Assembly: GCA_905215815.1 (NCBI GenBank)
Contig: CAJMRN010000099.1
Span: 1-5,454, forward strand
Direction: 5' to 3'
DNA length: 5,454 bases
Source: an uncultured bacterium
GTDB lineage: Bacteria > Actinomycetota > Coriobacteriia > Coriobacteriales > Coriobacteriaceae
Made by a program: the position numbers and the translations under genes. Every line of letters begins with the position of its first letter. Position 1 is the stretch's first letter. This document shows, one piece after another, positions 1-5,454 of the stretch. The notes under the pieces are model-generated. The model did no database searches. It was not told where the DNA came from and saw only the letters and a program-made list of their open reading frames with translations.

Positions 1-413
1 TTCTGGCCTAGGCCGTTTTGGTAGGCGCGCTCTTCCTCGTACAGGCGACCGAGCGTGGGAGCATCGACGTTCTCGGCAAAGACCGAGAACTTGCCGCCGC
101 GCAGCTGCGGGTCGATCATAAAGCGAACGAGGGGCTCGCCGACAAAGACGTAGCGGCGCTTTTCGGCCTGCGCTTTCACAAACTCGCGGACCTCGCGCGA
201 AAGCTCGGGGTAGAACGGGGCGAGCATGGGGTCGTCGTCGGCGGCAATCAGGATGGTATAGAGTGCCGGCGCGGTGTTGACGCCGTTGATCACCAGAGTC
301 TGATCCTCCATGTCGCGAGCGGCCTGCTTGGCAAGCTTCTTAAAGGAGAACGGGGCACGGGTGGCACCGAAGATGCCGGCCACGTGGTCCTCGAAGATGT
401 TCAGGAAGTTCAC
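1..413 (-). CDS. fhaA: FhaA-like protein, N-terminal DUF3662 domain (partial, runs off left edge)
   Basis: The visible 137 residues begin MNFLNIFEDHVAGIFGATRA and match the DUF3662 (FhaA N-terminal) module: an amphipathic start (NIFEDHVAGIF), a helix with KKLAKQAARDMEDQ (about 25-38), a conserved VINGVNTAPALYTILIA strand (41-57), then a long helix ELSREVREFVKAQAEKRRY (70-88) and FVGEPLVRFMIDPQLRGGKFSVFAE (90-114). In the known family this domain is followed by a flexible linker and a C-terminal FHA domain that binds phosphothreonine; that part lies outside the window, so FHA activity is inferred. The GTG start was chosen because it overlaps the kinase stop as GTGA (413-410) and has a GGAGAG ribosome site 9 bases upstream. 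FhaA proteins act at the cytoplasmic membrane with Ser/Thr kinases in cell-wall synthesis and division control. The symbol follows the family and orthology is not proven. Confidence 0.82.
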   Translation of the reverse strand, partial: MNFLNIFEDHVAGIFGATRAPFSFKKLAKQAARDMEDQTLVINGVNTAPALYTILIAADDDPMLAPFYPELSREVREFVKAQAEKRRYVFVGEPLVRFMIDPQLRGGKFSVFAENVDAPTLGRLYEEERAYQNGLGQ

Positions 414-2263
414 GAAAGATCACTCTCCGTATAGGTTCTTTGGTATCCGAGCAAATAAAGGCATATCCCGACGATTATAGAGGATAGGATTCCCGCAACC
501 GCCGCCTTGGCGACGACCGGGCTCGCAAGGCTGGCAATTTCCATATGGTGTGCAAGACAAAACGATACGGCCGAGCCAATGCCGGCGACGGCAATTGCGA
601 CGATGGCGGCAAGGTTCGATCCCTGCTCGGCGCGCTTGGCATGAGCGTTGAGCAGCAGCGATGTTGCCGCGGCCGTTGCTGAAACCAGCACGATTGCAGC
701 GAGAAGGAGCGCGTCTCCCAGCGCTACGGCGACACTGCTAAGCCCCAGTACGCCTCCCGCAGAGAGGGCTGCTGCGGCAAGGCGGGCAAAGAGTGCGCCC
801 ATGCCCGTAGCCGCCGCGGCACTTGCCGGAGCGAGCCAAAACGCCGCGAAGCCCCCGGCGGCTCCGGCGGCAAGGAGGGCGTCGCCGGTTAGGCAACCCA
901 GCGCAAGCGCGCAGGTGAGCGCCGCGCTCGCAGCTGCCTCGGAGCGTCCCCAGGCAATCCACCAACCGGACATGGCGGCGGCAAAAATGACCGCGACCGG
1001 CAGCATCGACAGGATGCCCTGCGTCTGCATGGTGGCGTTGGCCATGAGCACCAAAAAGCCCACGGCCGAGATGGCCGAGCCGATCTGCGGGGCCAAGCCT
1101 GCCGCCGCGCCAATAGCGATGGCCGCCACGACCAGCCCGGGAAGCGCCGCGACGCCCGCTGTCTGCATAAGCAAAAAGCTAAAGGCTCCGCATGAGAGCG
1201 CCGAGATGGCGCGCATGGTGTAGTTGCGCGCGCAGCTCCAGCGCGTGCCCGCCCAACCAAGTGCGGGGTCGACCTCGACGGTGTCATCCGCGTAACTCGA
1301 TGGCTCGATACCGTCTGCCGCGCGCTCGTCATCCGAAAGCTCGCCCACCATCTGCTCCAGGCTGCGACGGCCCTCGCGCACGCTGCCCAAGCCGGCGAGC
1401 AGCTGGTCGCAAAATGCCTCGATGCTGTTAGGGCGGTCTTGCGGCATGGGGGAGAGGGCACTCATGAGTGCAGCCTCGGCTCCCGGGGGAAAGTGTGGGA
1501 TGAGCTCGCTGGGATAGGTGGCACCGCCGATGATGCGGCCGAGCGAGTCGCCGGGCGTGGCCGCCATAAAGGGAGCGCTGCCGCACATGCCCTCGTAGAT
1601 CACACAGGCGAGGGCAAAGACATCGGCGCGCTCGTCAACCGTGCCAGTTTCGATGTCGAGCTGCTCGGGTGGCATGTAGCCGATGGTGCCGCCGCGCGAT
1701 CCGCCAAAGCCGCCGGCAGACGACAGCCGCGCCATGCCAAAGTCGGTGAGCTTTACATTGCCCGAGTGGTCGATGAGCACGTTGGCGGGCTTAATATCCA
1801 GGTGGAGCACGCCGTTGCTATGGGCGAAGGTGAGCGCCTGGCCCAGCGCGTCGGCAATGGCAGCGGCCTCGTCAAAGGTGAGCGAATGGCCGTCCACGCG
1901 ATGCAAAAACTCGGCTAGGGACATGCCGTCGACATATTCCATGACCAGGTAGGCATAGGCGGTGTCGTGCGTAAAGTCGATAACCTGCACGATATTGGGA
2001 TGTTGAAGCATGGCGGCGGTATGCGCCTCGCGCAGCACATCCATAATGTCGCTGGCGGGCATGCCAGCGCCGTCTGTGAGGGGGATGCGCTTAATGGCCA
2101 CGCGACGGCGCAGGTGTGTGTCGCGGCAAATCTCGATGGAGCCAAAACCGCCGGTCGCAAGCGTTTCGAGCGGCTGGTACCGCTTGAGCAGCTCGCGAGA
2201 GCTAGTGCCCTCCAAGGGAACGTCCGGCGAGAACCGGGCGGTATGTTGCGAGAAAAGCGGCAT
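410..2263 (-). CDS. Membrane-bound eukaryotic-like Ser/Thr protein kinase with multi-pass C-terminal domain
   Basis: The 617-residue protein begins with a Hanks-type kinase domain (about 29-290): nucleotide loop ATGGFGSIE (36-44), ATP lysine K58 in VAIKR, helix-C E79 in LREAH, catalytic loop HLDIKPANV with D156, K158 and N161, DFG at D175, PPE in place of APE (E200), D214 in DERADVFAL, and R277 in PQDRP. All catalytic residues are present, so it should be active, phosphorylating Ser/Thr of cytoplasmic targets. The Arg of HRD is Leu, making it a non-RD kinase. An acidic linker (about 290-345) leads into an Ala-rich hydrophobic half (about 348-606) with roughly 9-10 possible membrane helices and a short polar tail. 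There is no PASTA or other large extracytoplasmic sensor. The stop overlaps the fhaA-like start, so the two are probably co-translated. A TTG six bases upstream (2269) is in frame, but it abuts the ribosome site, so the ATG is preferred. I do not recognise the membrane domain. Confidence 0.93.
   Translation of the reverse strand: MPLFSQHTARFSPDVPLEGTSSRELLKRYQPLETLATGGFGSIEICRDTHLRRRVAIKRIPLTDGAGMPASDIMDVLREAHTAAMLQHPNIVQVIDFTHDTAYAYLVMEYVDGMSLAEFLHRVDGHSLTFDEAAAIADALGQALTFAHSNGVLHLDIKPANVLIDHSGNVKLTDFGMARLSSAGGFGGSRGGTIGYMPPEQLDIETGTVDERADVFALACVIYEGMCGSAPFMAATPGDSLGRIIGGATYPSELIPHFPPGAEAALMSALSPMPQDRPNSIEAFCDQLLAGLGSVREGRRSLEQMVGELSDDERAADGIEPSSYADDTVEVDPALGWAGTRWSCARNYTMRAISALSCGAFSFLLMQTAGVAALPGLVVAAIAIGAAAGLAPQIGSAISAVGFLVLMANATMQTQGILSMLPVAVIFAAAMSGWWIAWGRSEAAASAALTCALALGCLTGDALLAAGAAGGFAAFWLAPASAAAATGMGALFARLAAAALSAGGVLGLSSVAVALGDALLLAAIVLVSATAAATSLLLNAHAKRAEQGSNLAAIVAIAVAGIGSAVSFCLAHHMEIASLASPVVAKAAVAGILSSIIVGICLYLLGYQRTYTESDLS
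423..428 (-). promoter_or_regulatory. Ribosome binding site of the fhaA-like gene
   Basis: GGAGAG on the minus strand lies inside the last codons of the kinase gene, 9 bases before the GTG at 413. It supports the GTG start and the overlapping-gene arrangement. Confidence 0.6.
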
Positions 2264-2269
2264 GGCCAA

Positions 2270-2274
2270 CCCTC
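2270..2274 (-). promoter_or_regulatory. Ribosome binding site that decides the kinase start
   Basis: GAGGG on the minus strand is 6 bases before the ATG at 2263. It directly touches the in-frame TTG at 2269, leaving no spacing, so the ATG (protein MPLFSQ...) is the likelier start than the two-residue-longer TTG version. Confidence 0.6.
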
Positions 2275-2343
2275 GTGCGTTTAAAGTTCGTTTGCGAGCG
2301 GCGGGCGCGGGGCCGAGCCATTCGCGGTGGCATAGATGCTGCT

Positions 2344-2352
2344 AGTGTAGCA
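2344..2352 (-). promoter_or_regulatory. Possible extended -10 promoter of the kinase-fhaA operon
   Basis: The minus strand reads TGCTACACT, an extended -10 (TG, one base, then TACACT) in the 143-base spacer between the YcxB-like gene and the kinase. No good -35 hexamer lies 17 bases upstream, where the sequence is CCTCCC. This is tolerable for an extended -10 promoter but weakens the call. Transcription would start near 2337 and give a leader of about 74 bases. The rest of the spacer (2275-2407) shows no T-run terminator or RNA gene, so read-through from the YcxB-like gene is also possible. Confidence 0.3.
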
Positions 2353-2407
2353 CGCTCAGGTGCATGGGGAGGATGGCGGGATGCGAGGCTGCCTGTCTGG
2401 CTTGGCC

Positions 2408-3133
2408 TTAGCGCTTCTTCTTGCTCTTCTTCTGCTTGCGCTGCTTGCCCTTGTTGTCCTGGGGCTTGTCGGCCTTGTCGCCCCGCTTGGCCTCGGCGGC
2501 AGCCTTCTCGGCCTTCATTTTCTTCTTCTTGGTCTCGATGCGGAGCTTTTTGTTGATGCGCGCCTTAAGGAAGGGGCCAAACTGCTCGGCATCGCCGCGG
2601 ATAAAGGTGTCCTTAGGGATAGTCACGCCCTGGTCGGCGAACATGGCTACAAAGATGCGCTCGCCGTCGAGTACGTGGTCGAGCTTCTCAAACGGGAAGA
2701 ACTGCGACTTGCCGCTCTTGCCCCAAACCATCAGGCCGTCCTCGTTGGCAGCGACGCGGCGATAGCGGCCACCCATGGACTCGTCGGCCTCGACGGCGTC
2801 GATAAAGTCACGGGCGAGCGTGTGGTGCAGGTTTTTGCTCCACCAGGCCAAAAAGGCGCCGAATACGATCAGGACGACGCCAAACTTGATCCAGTTGTCG
2901 CCGGCCACCAGCATGCCGATGCCGAGCAGCGCGGCAATTGCCGCGGCGACATACAGCGAACCGCGACGCCTGGGCGAGGCGACCAGGCGGGCGAAGTCGG
3001 TGACCAGGTCGTTTTCGTACTGGTACTCGTTGAGGTACAGGATGCCGTCGTCGGCTGCGGCCTGCTCCTCGAGCGCGACCTCGACCTGGTCGGCTGCTTC
3101 GGAGGGGACGAGGTTGCTCTCTGCGTCTGCCAT
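2408..3133 (-). CDS. YcxB-like membrane protein with lysine-rich C-terminal tail
   Basis: The protein has 241 residues. The N-terminal stretch (1-57) is acidic and polar, includes LYLNEYQYENDLV (32-44), and ends in a basic PRRRG. Two membrane helices follow (about 59-78 and 82-98). A cytoplasmic domain (about 100-192) has the look of the YcxB-like C-terminal family: RRVAANEDGLMVWGKSGKSQ, then FFPFEKLDHVLDGERIFVAMF, and the typical IPKDTF strand followed by a short helix EQFGPFLKARI. YcxB-like proteins have no established biochemical role, so no function is assigned. The tail (195-241) is extraordinarily basic, with 23 Lys/Arg in 47 residues, and should be disordered and bind membrane phospholipid or nucleic acid (inference). 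The ATG start is supported by AGGAG 10 bases upstream. The gene is divergent from dnaX and upstream of the kinase on the same strand, with a 144-base gap, so operon membership is uncertain. Family assignment is from pattern memory. Confidence 0.82.
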   Translation of the reverse strand: MADAESNLVPSEAADQVEVALEEQAAADDGILYLNEYQYENDLVTDFARLVASPRRRGSLYVAAAIAALLGIGMLVAGDNWIKFGVVLIVFGAFLAWWSKNLHHTLARDFIDAVEADESMGGRYRRVAANEDGLMVWGKSGKSQFFPFEKLDHVLDGERIFVAMFADQGVTIPKDTFIRGDAEQFGPFLKARINKKLRIETKKKKMKAEKAAAEAKRGDKADKPQDNKGKQRKQKKSKKKR

Positions 3134-3143
3134 GCTCTTTGGA

Positions 3144-3148
3144 CTCCT
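3144..3148 (-). promoter_or_regulatory. Ribosome binding site of the YcxB-like gene
   Basis: AGGAG on the minus strand precedes the ATG at 3133 by 10 bases, a slightly long but usable spacing. No competing in-frame start lies between them. Confidence 0.6.
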
Positions 3149-3190
3149 ATCGCGGCGGGCTCGCCGTACGGGTTATTATGAATGCAGTAT

Positions 3191-3217
3191 GCCGTGCGAC
3201 CGCATGGCCGTCGCGGC
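3191..3217 (+). other. Imperfect stem-loop upstream of dnaX
   Basis: GCGAC (3196-3200) pairs perfectly with GTCGC (3210-3214) around a 9-base loop. The stem extends through GCC (3191-3193) with GGC (3215-3217) if two bases (GT) bulge out. It sits 31 bases before the dnaX start codon. It has no following T-run, so it is not an intrinsic terminator. In GC-rich DNA such hairpins arise by chance, so a role in leader RNA or protein binding is speculative. Confidence 0.25.
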
Positions 3218-3236
3218 AACAAGACTCAGTATACCC

Positions 3237-3243
3237 GGGGGAG
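3237..3243 (+). promoter_or_regulatory. Ribosome binding site of dnaX
   Basis: GGGGGAG lies 5 bases before the ATG at 3249. It is purine-only and a reasonable Shine-Dalgarno match, and it fixes the start whose product begins MESLYRKYRP, the standard DnaX N-terminus. Confidence 0.6.
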
Positions 3244-3248
3244 CACCC

Positions 3249-5454
3249 ATGGAATCGTTGTACCGAAAGTATCGCCCGCTCACCTTCGACTCCGTGGTGG
3301 GCCAGCAGCATATCGTCTCGACGCTCGAGCATGCCATCACCGAGGGGCGCCTGTCCCACGCGTACCTGTTCTGCGGACCGCGCGGCACGGGCAAGACCAC
3401 CATGGCGCGCATTCTTGCCAAGGCACTGCTCTGCCGCAATGCCGAGGCGGCGCGCGCCGAGGGTGCGAGCGGTTGCATGCCCGACGGCACCTGCGAGGAG
3501 TGCGAGCTCATCGCCGAGGGCAATCATCCCGATGTTTACGAGCTCGACGCCGCAAGCCGCACGGGCGTGGACAACGTGCGCGAGGAGATCATCAACTCCG
3601 TCAACTTTGCCCCGGTGCGCGGCAAGTACAAGATCTATATCATCGACGAGGTCCACATGCTCACGACGGCAGCGTTCAACGCGCTGCTCAAGACGCTCGA
3701 GGAGCCGCCGGCGCACGTGATCTTTGTGCTGTGCACCACCGATCCGCAAAAGATTCTGGAGACCATCCTCTCGCGCTGCCAGCGCTTCGATTTCCACCGT
3801 ATCGGCAACGAGGATATCGAGCATCGCTTGTCCTACGTGTGTGAGCAGGAGGGCTTCGATTACGACGACGAGGCGCTGGCCATCGTGGCACGCCATGCCA
3901 AGGGCGGTATGCGCGATGCGCTTTCCACGCTGGAGCAGCTGAGCGTTTTTGGCAACGGCGCCGTGCATGCAGACGATGCCCGCTCGCTTTTGGGCGAGGT
4001 TTCGGACCAGATCCTGGGCGAGTTTGCCCGCGCTATTGCCGAGCGTGATATTGCTGAACTCTATGGGCTCATTCGCGCACAGGTCGAGGAGGGCAATGAT
4101 CTGCTTGAGCTGACGCGCGACCTGGTGGCGCATGTGCGCGACGTGTATGTGGCCTGCGTTGCCGGTGCCCGTGCCGAGCTGTTTGAGGGCGGGGCCGAGC
4201 AGGCCGAGGCGCTTGCTGCCGAGGCTGCTGCCTTTGGCGAGCATCCGGCCGACCGTCTGGCCCGCGTGCTGACGGTGCTCGACGATGCCGCGTTGGAGAT
4301 GAGGGGCGCGAGCGACGTGCGCCTGGTGCTCGAGATCGCCTGTACGCGTCTGGCGCGTCCCGAGGCCGATTTGACGATTGAGGCTTTGGCCGAGCGTGTG
4401 GCACGCTTGGAGGCCATGGTCGCCAATGCCGCCGTTCCGGCGAGCATGGCTGCTGCTCAAGCGAGCTCGCCTGCGGCTGTCGCGGCTGCACCTGCGACGA
4501 CACAACAGCCGACGCTGATTTCGGGTGCCCGAGCTGCTGCTCCCACGGCGACCGCCGCCCCCGCTGCTACGTCCGTGCATCAGGGTGGCATGCCTTGGGA
4601 CCGCGGCGCTGCTGTTCCGGCTGCCCAGTCTGCGTCCAAGTCTGCGGCTCCGGCTCCCGAGCCTGCTGCATCGACCGTGCCGGTGTCCAAGCCCAACAAC
4701 GCCGCCCAGGTTGCCGCCGCCGGTACTGCCGAGACCCCCGCGGTCGAGGACGCCGGTGAGCTCCAGCGCAAATGGGCCGAGGTTGTCGAGCGTGTCAAGG
4801 CGCGTCAGGCTTCCTACGCAGGGCTTTTGCTCAACGCCCGCGCCACGGCCGACGACGGCTCCAAGCTTACCGTCTCGTTCCCCGCGGGCTCGACCTTTGC
4901 CATCAAGATGCTCGGTCGCGCCGACACGCAGTCGGTGGTCCTGCCGACGGTCTGCGCGGTCTTCGGTCGTCGCACCGTCGACTACGTCCTGGATGGAGGT
5001 GGCACGCCGGCTCCTCAACATGAGGAGCATTCTCCATCTGCACGGGCTGCGGTATCTGCGGACCCGCAACCCGTGTCCTCGGCGGCCCCTGTATCCTCGA
5101 GCGCCAGCGCGCCGCAGCCAAAAGCGGCACCGGTAGCGGCACCGACCCCGTCGGCGCCTGAACCCGCTGCGCCCAAACCGGCTGCTCCGATCCCCGCGTC
5201 CAGGTCCGCTGCCGCGCCTGCGCCCAAGTCATCCGACCTGGCCAAGGCCCCCTGGCTGCGCTCCGACAACCCTGCCGGCGCTCCTGCCACGGGCAAGCTC
5301 CCGACCGAGCCCGCACCCCGTGCGCCCGAGCGCGCGTCCGCTCCCAAGACTCAGCCGTCTGCGCAGGCTGCGCCGTGGGAATCCGAGCGGGTGCCCTACG
5401 ACGATGCCATGGTCGGCGGTTTTGCTGCCGATGCCGGGCAGGCGCGCGAACTGC
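3249..5454 (+). CDS. dnaX: DNA polymerase III subunit gamma/tau (clamp loader ATPase), partial at right edge
   Basis: At least 735 residues are visible with no stop before the window ends. DnaX is the motor subunit of the clamp loader that opens and loads the sliding clamp, and its tau form links polymerases and helicase at the fork. The N-terminus MESLYRKYRPLTFDSVVGQQ is diagnostic. Domains I-II follow: Walker A GPRGTGKTT (43-51), four zinc cysteines C62, C76, C82 and C85, Walker B IIDEVHML (131-138) with D133-E134, sensor 1 in LCTTDP (161-166), the SRC finger motif (175-177), and sensor 2 GGMRDALS (219-226). Domain III, the oligomerisation collar, spans about 240-370. An Ala-rich linker (about 392-500) leads to a folded tau-type segment (about 503-582, ELQRKWAEVVERVKARQ onwards), then a second Pro/Ala-rich linker (about 585-708). 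No frameshift site for a short gamma form is evident. It is divergent from the YcxB-like gene; recR often lies downstream of dnaX in bacteria. Confidence 0.97.
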   Translation, partial: MESLYRKYRPLTFDSVVGQQHIVSTLEHAITEGRLSHAYLFCGPRGTGKTTMARILAKALLCRNAEAARAEGASGCMPDGTCEECELIAEGNHPDVYELDAASRTGVDNVREEIINSVNFAPVRGKYKIYIIDEVHMLTTAAFNALLKTLEEPPAHVIFVLCTTDPQKILETILSRCQRFDFHRIGNEDIEHRLSYVCEQEGFDYDDEALAIVARHAKGGMRDALSTLEQLSVFGNGAVHADDARSLLGEVSDQILGEFARAIAERDIAELYGLIRAQVEEGNDLLELTRDLVAHVRDVYVACVAGARAELFEGGAEQAEALAAEAAAFGEHPADRLARVLTVLDDAALEMRGASDVRLVLEIACTRLARPEADLTIEALAERVARLEAMVANAAVPASMAAAQASSPAAVAAAPATTQQPTLISGARAAAPTATAAPAATSVHQGGMPWDRGAAVPAAQSASKSAAPAPEPAASTVPVSKPNNAAQVAAAGTAETPAVEDAGELQRKWAEVVERVKARQASYAGLLLNARATADDGSKLTVSFPAGSTFAIKMLGRADTQSVVLPTVCAVFGRRTVDYVLDGGGTPAPQHEEHSPSARAAVSADPQPVSSAAPVSSSASAPQPKAAPVAAPTPSAPEPAAPKPAAPIPASRSAAAPAPKSSDLAKAPWLRSDNPAGAPATGKLPTEPAPRAPERASAPKTQPSAQAAPWESERVPYDDAMVGGFAADAGQAREL

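Larger units (their letters stand above)
3134..3248. promoter_or_regulatory. Divergent intergenic region between the YcxB-like gene and dnaX
   Basis: These 115 bases must hold start signals for both flanking genes unless one is transcribed from further away. The minus strand has CATAAT at 3180-3175, a plausible -10 for the YcxB-like gene with a start near 3168 and a leader of about 35 bases, although no TTGACA-like -35 is seen. A palindromic GTATAC at 3229-3234 could serve as a weak -10 on either strand. For dnaX no convincing promoter was found. The region has no tRNA, no SRP RNA-like GGAA hairpin and no terminator. Confidence 0.35.

Noticed and set aside
18..434. A 138-codon plus-strand frame opposite the fhaA-like gene
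   Set aside because: The minus strand encodes a recognisable DUF3662 domain with a start, a ribosome site and coupling to the kinase. The plus frame has no domain signature and no independent support.
648..1223. Plus-strand Ala/Ser-rich frame opposite the kinase membrane domain
   Set aside because: It is the antisense reflection of the Ala-rich membrane-helix codons and has no recognisable product.
2202..2333. A 43-codon leader frame (ATG at 2333, minus strand) overlapping the kinase start in another frame
   Set aside because: It has no ribosome site, an Arg-rich composition typical of out-of-frame GC-rich DNA, and overlaps the start of the kinase gene. There is no evidence that it acts as an upstream regulatory peptide.
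2385..2407. Short inverted repeat GCC-AGACA-GGC after the YcxB-like gene as a terminator
   Set aside because: The stem is only three base pairs and no T-run follows on the minus strand.
3134..3248. Possible SRP (4.5S) RNA or tRNA upstream of dnaX
   Set aside because: Such genes can sit near dnaX in bacteria, but this 115-base spacer lacks the GGAA-tetraloop hairpin of SRP RNA and any tRNA cloverleaf signature.
4551..4575. A C-run in the dnaX linker as a programmed frameshift site for a gamma form
   Set aside because: The run (GCCCCC) does not form a canonical A-rich slippery heptamer. I saw no Shine-Dalgarno stimulator or clear downstream hairpin at the right spacing.
3147..5069. A 640-codon open frame on the minus strand opposite dnaX
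   Set aside because: It lies wholly antisense to a clear dnaX coding frame. Its product is Arg/His/Gly-rich without domains, and long antisense frames are expected where GC-rich codon bias suppresses stops.

Overview
The window is GC-rich, Actinomycetota-type chromosomal DNA. An FhaA-type DUF3662 protein encoded next to a eukaryotic-like Ser/Thr kinase, Ala/Pro-rich protein linkers and GTG start use all fit that phylum. The YcxB-like neighbour and the style of the DnaX zinc module make the Coriobacteriia (for example Collinsella or relatives) my best guess, but this is inferred from gene content and was not tested. Nothing in the window looks like a mobile element, CRISPR array, rRNA or tRNA.

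Layout. Three genes lie on the minus strand over the left 3.1 kb, and one lies on the plus strand over the right 2.2 kb. In minus-strand transcription order they are: a small two-helix membrane protein with a YcxB-like domain and a very lysine-rich tail (3133 to 2408); a 143-base spacer with a possible promoter; a Ser/Thr protein kinase fused to a large multi-spanning membrane domain (2263 to 410); and, overlapping it by 4 bases, the N-terminal part of an FhaA-like protein that runs off the left edge (413 to 1). A 115-base divergent intergenic region separates the YcxB-like gene from dnaX, the clamp-loader subunit of DNA polymerase III. dnaX starts at 3249 on the plus strand and runs off the right edge after 735 codons.

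How the genes fit together. The kinase and the FhaA-like protein are almost certainly translated as a coupled pair. In Actinobacteria, FHA proteins read phosphothreonines made by such kinases in envelope-growth and cell-division control, so further FHA, PP2C phosphatase, RodA/FtsW and penicillin-binding-protein genes may lie beyond the left edge. dnaX is a housekeeping replication gene and recR-type genes often follow it. The YcxB-like gene may share regulatory DNA with dnaX, but no functional link is visible.

No gene-free stretch exceeds 150 bases. The most noteworthy points are the non-RD kinase with a multi-pass membrane domain instead of a sensor ectodomain, the lysine-rich tail of the YcxB-like protein, and the DnaX C-terminal region with repeated Pro-Trp motifs in disordered linkers. 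I did not find a clearly new multi-gene system.
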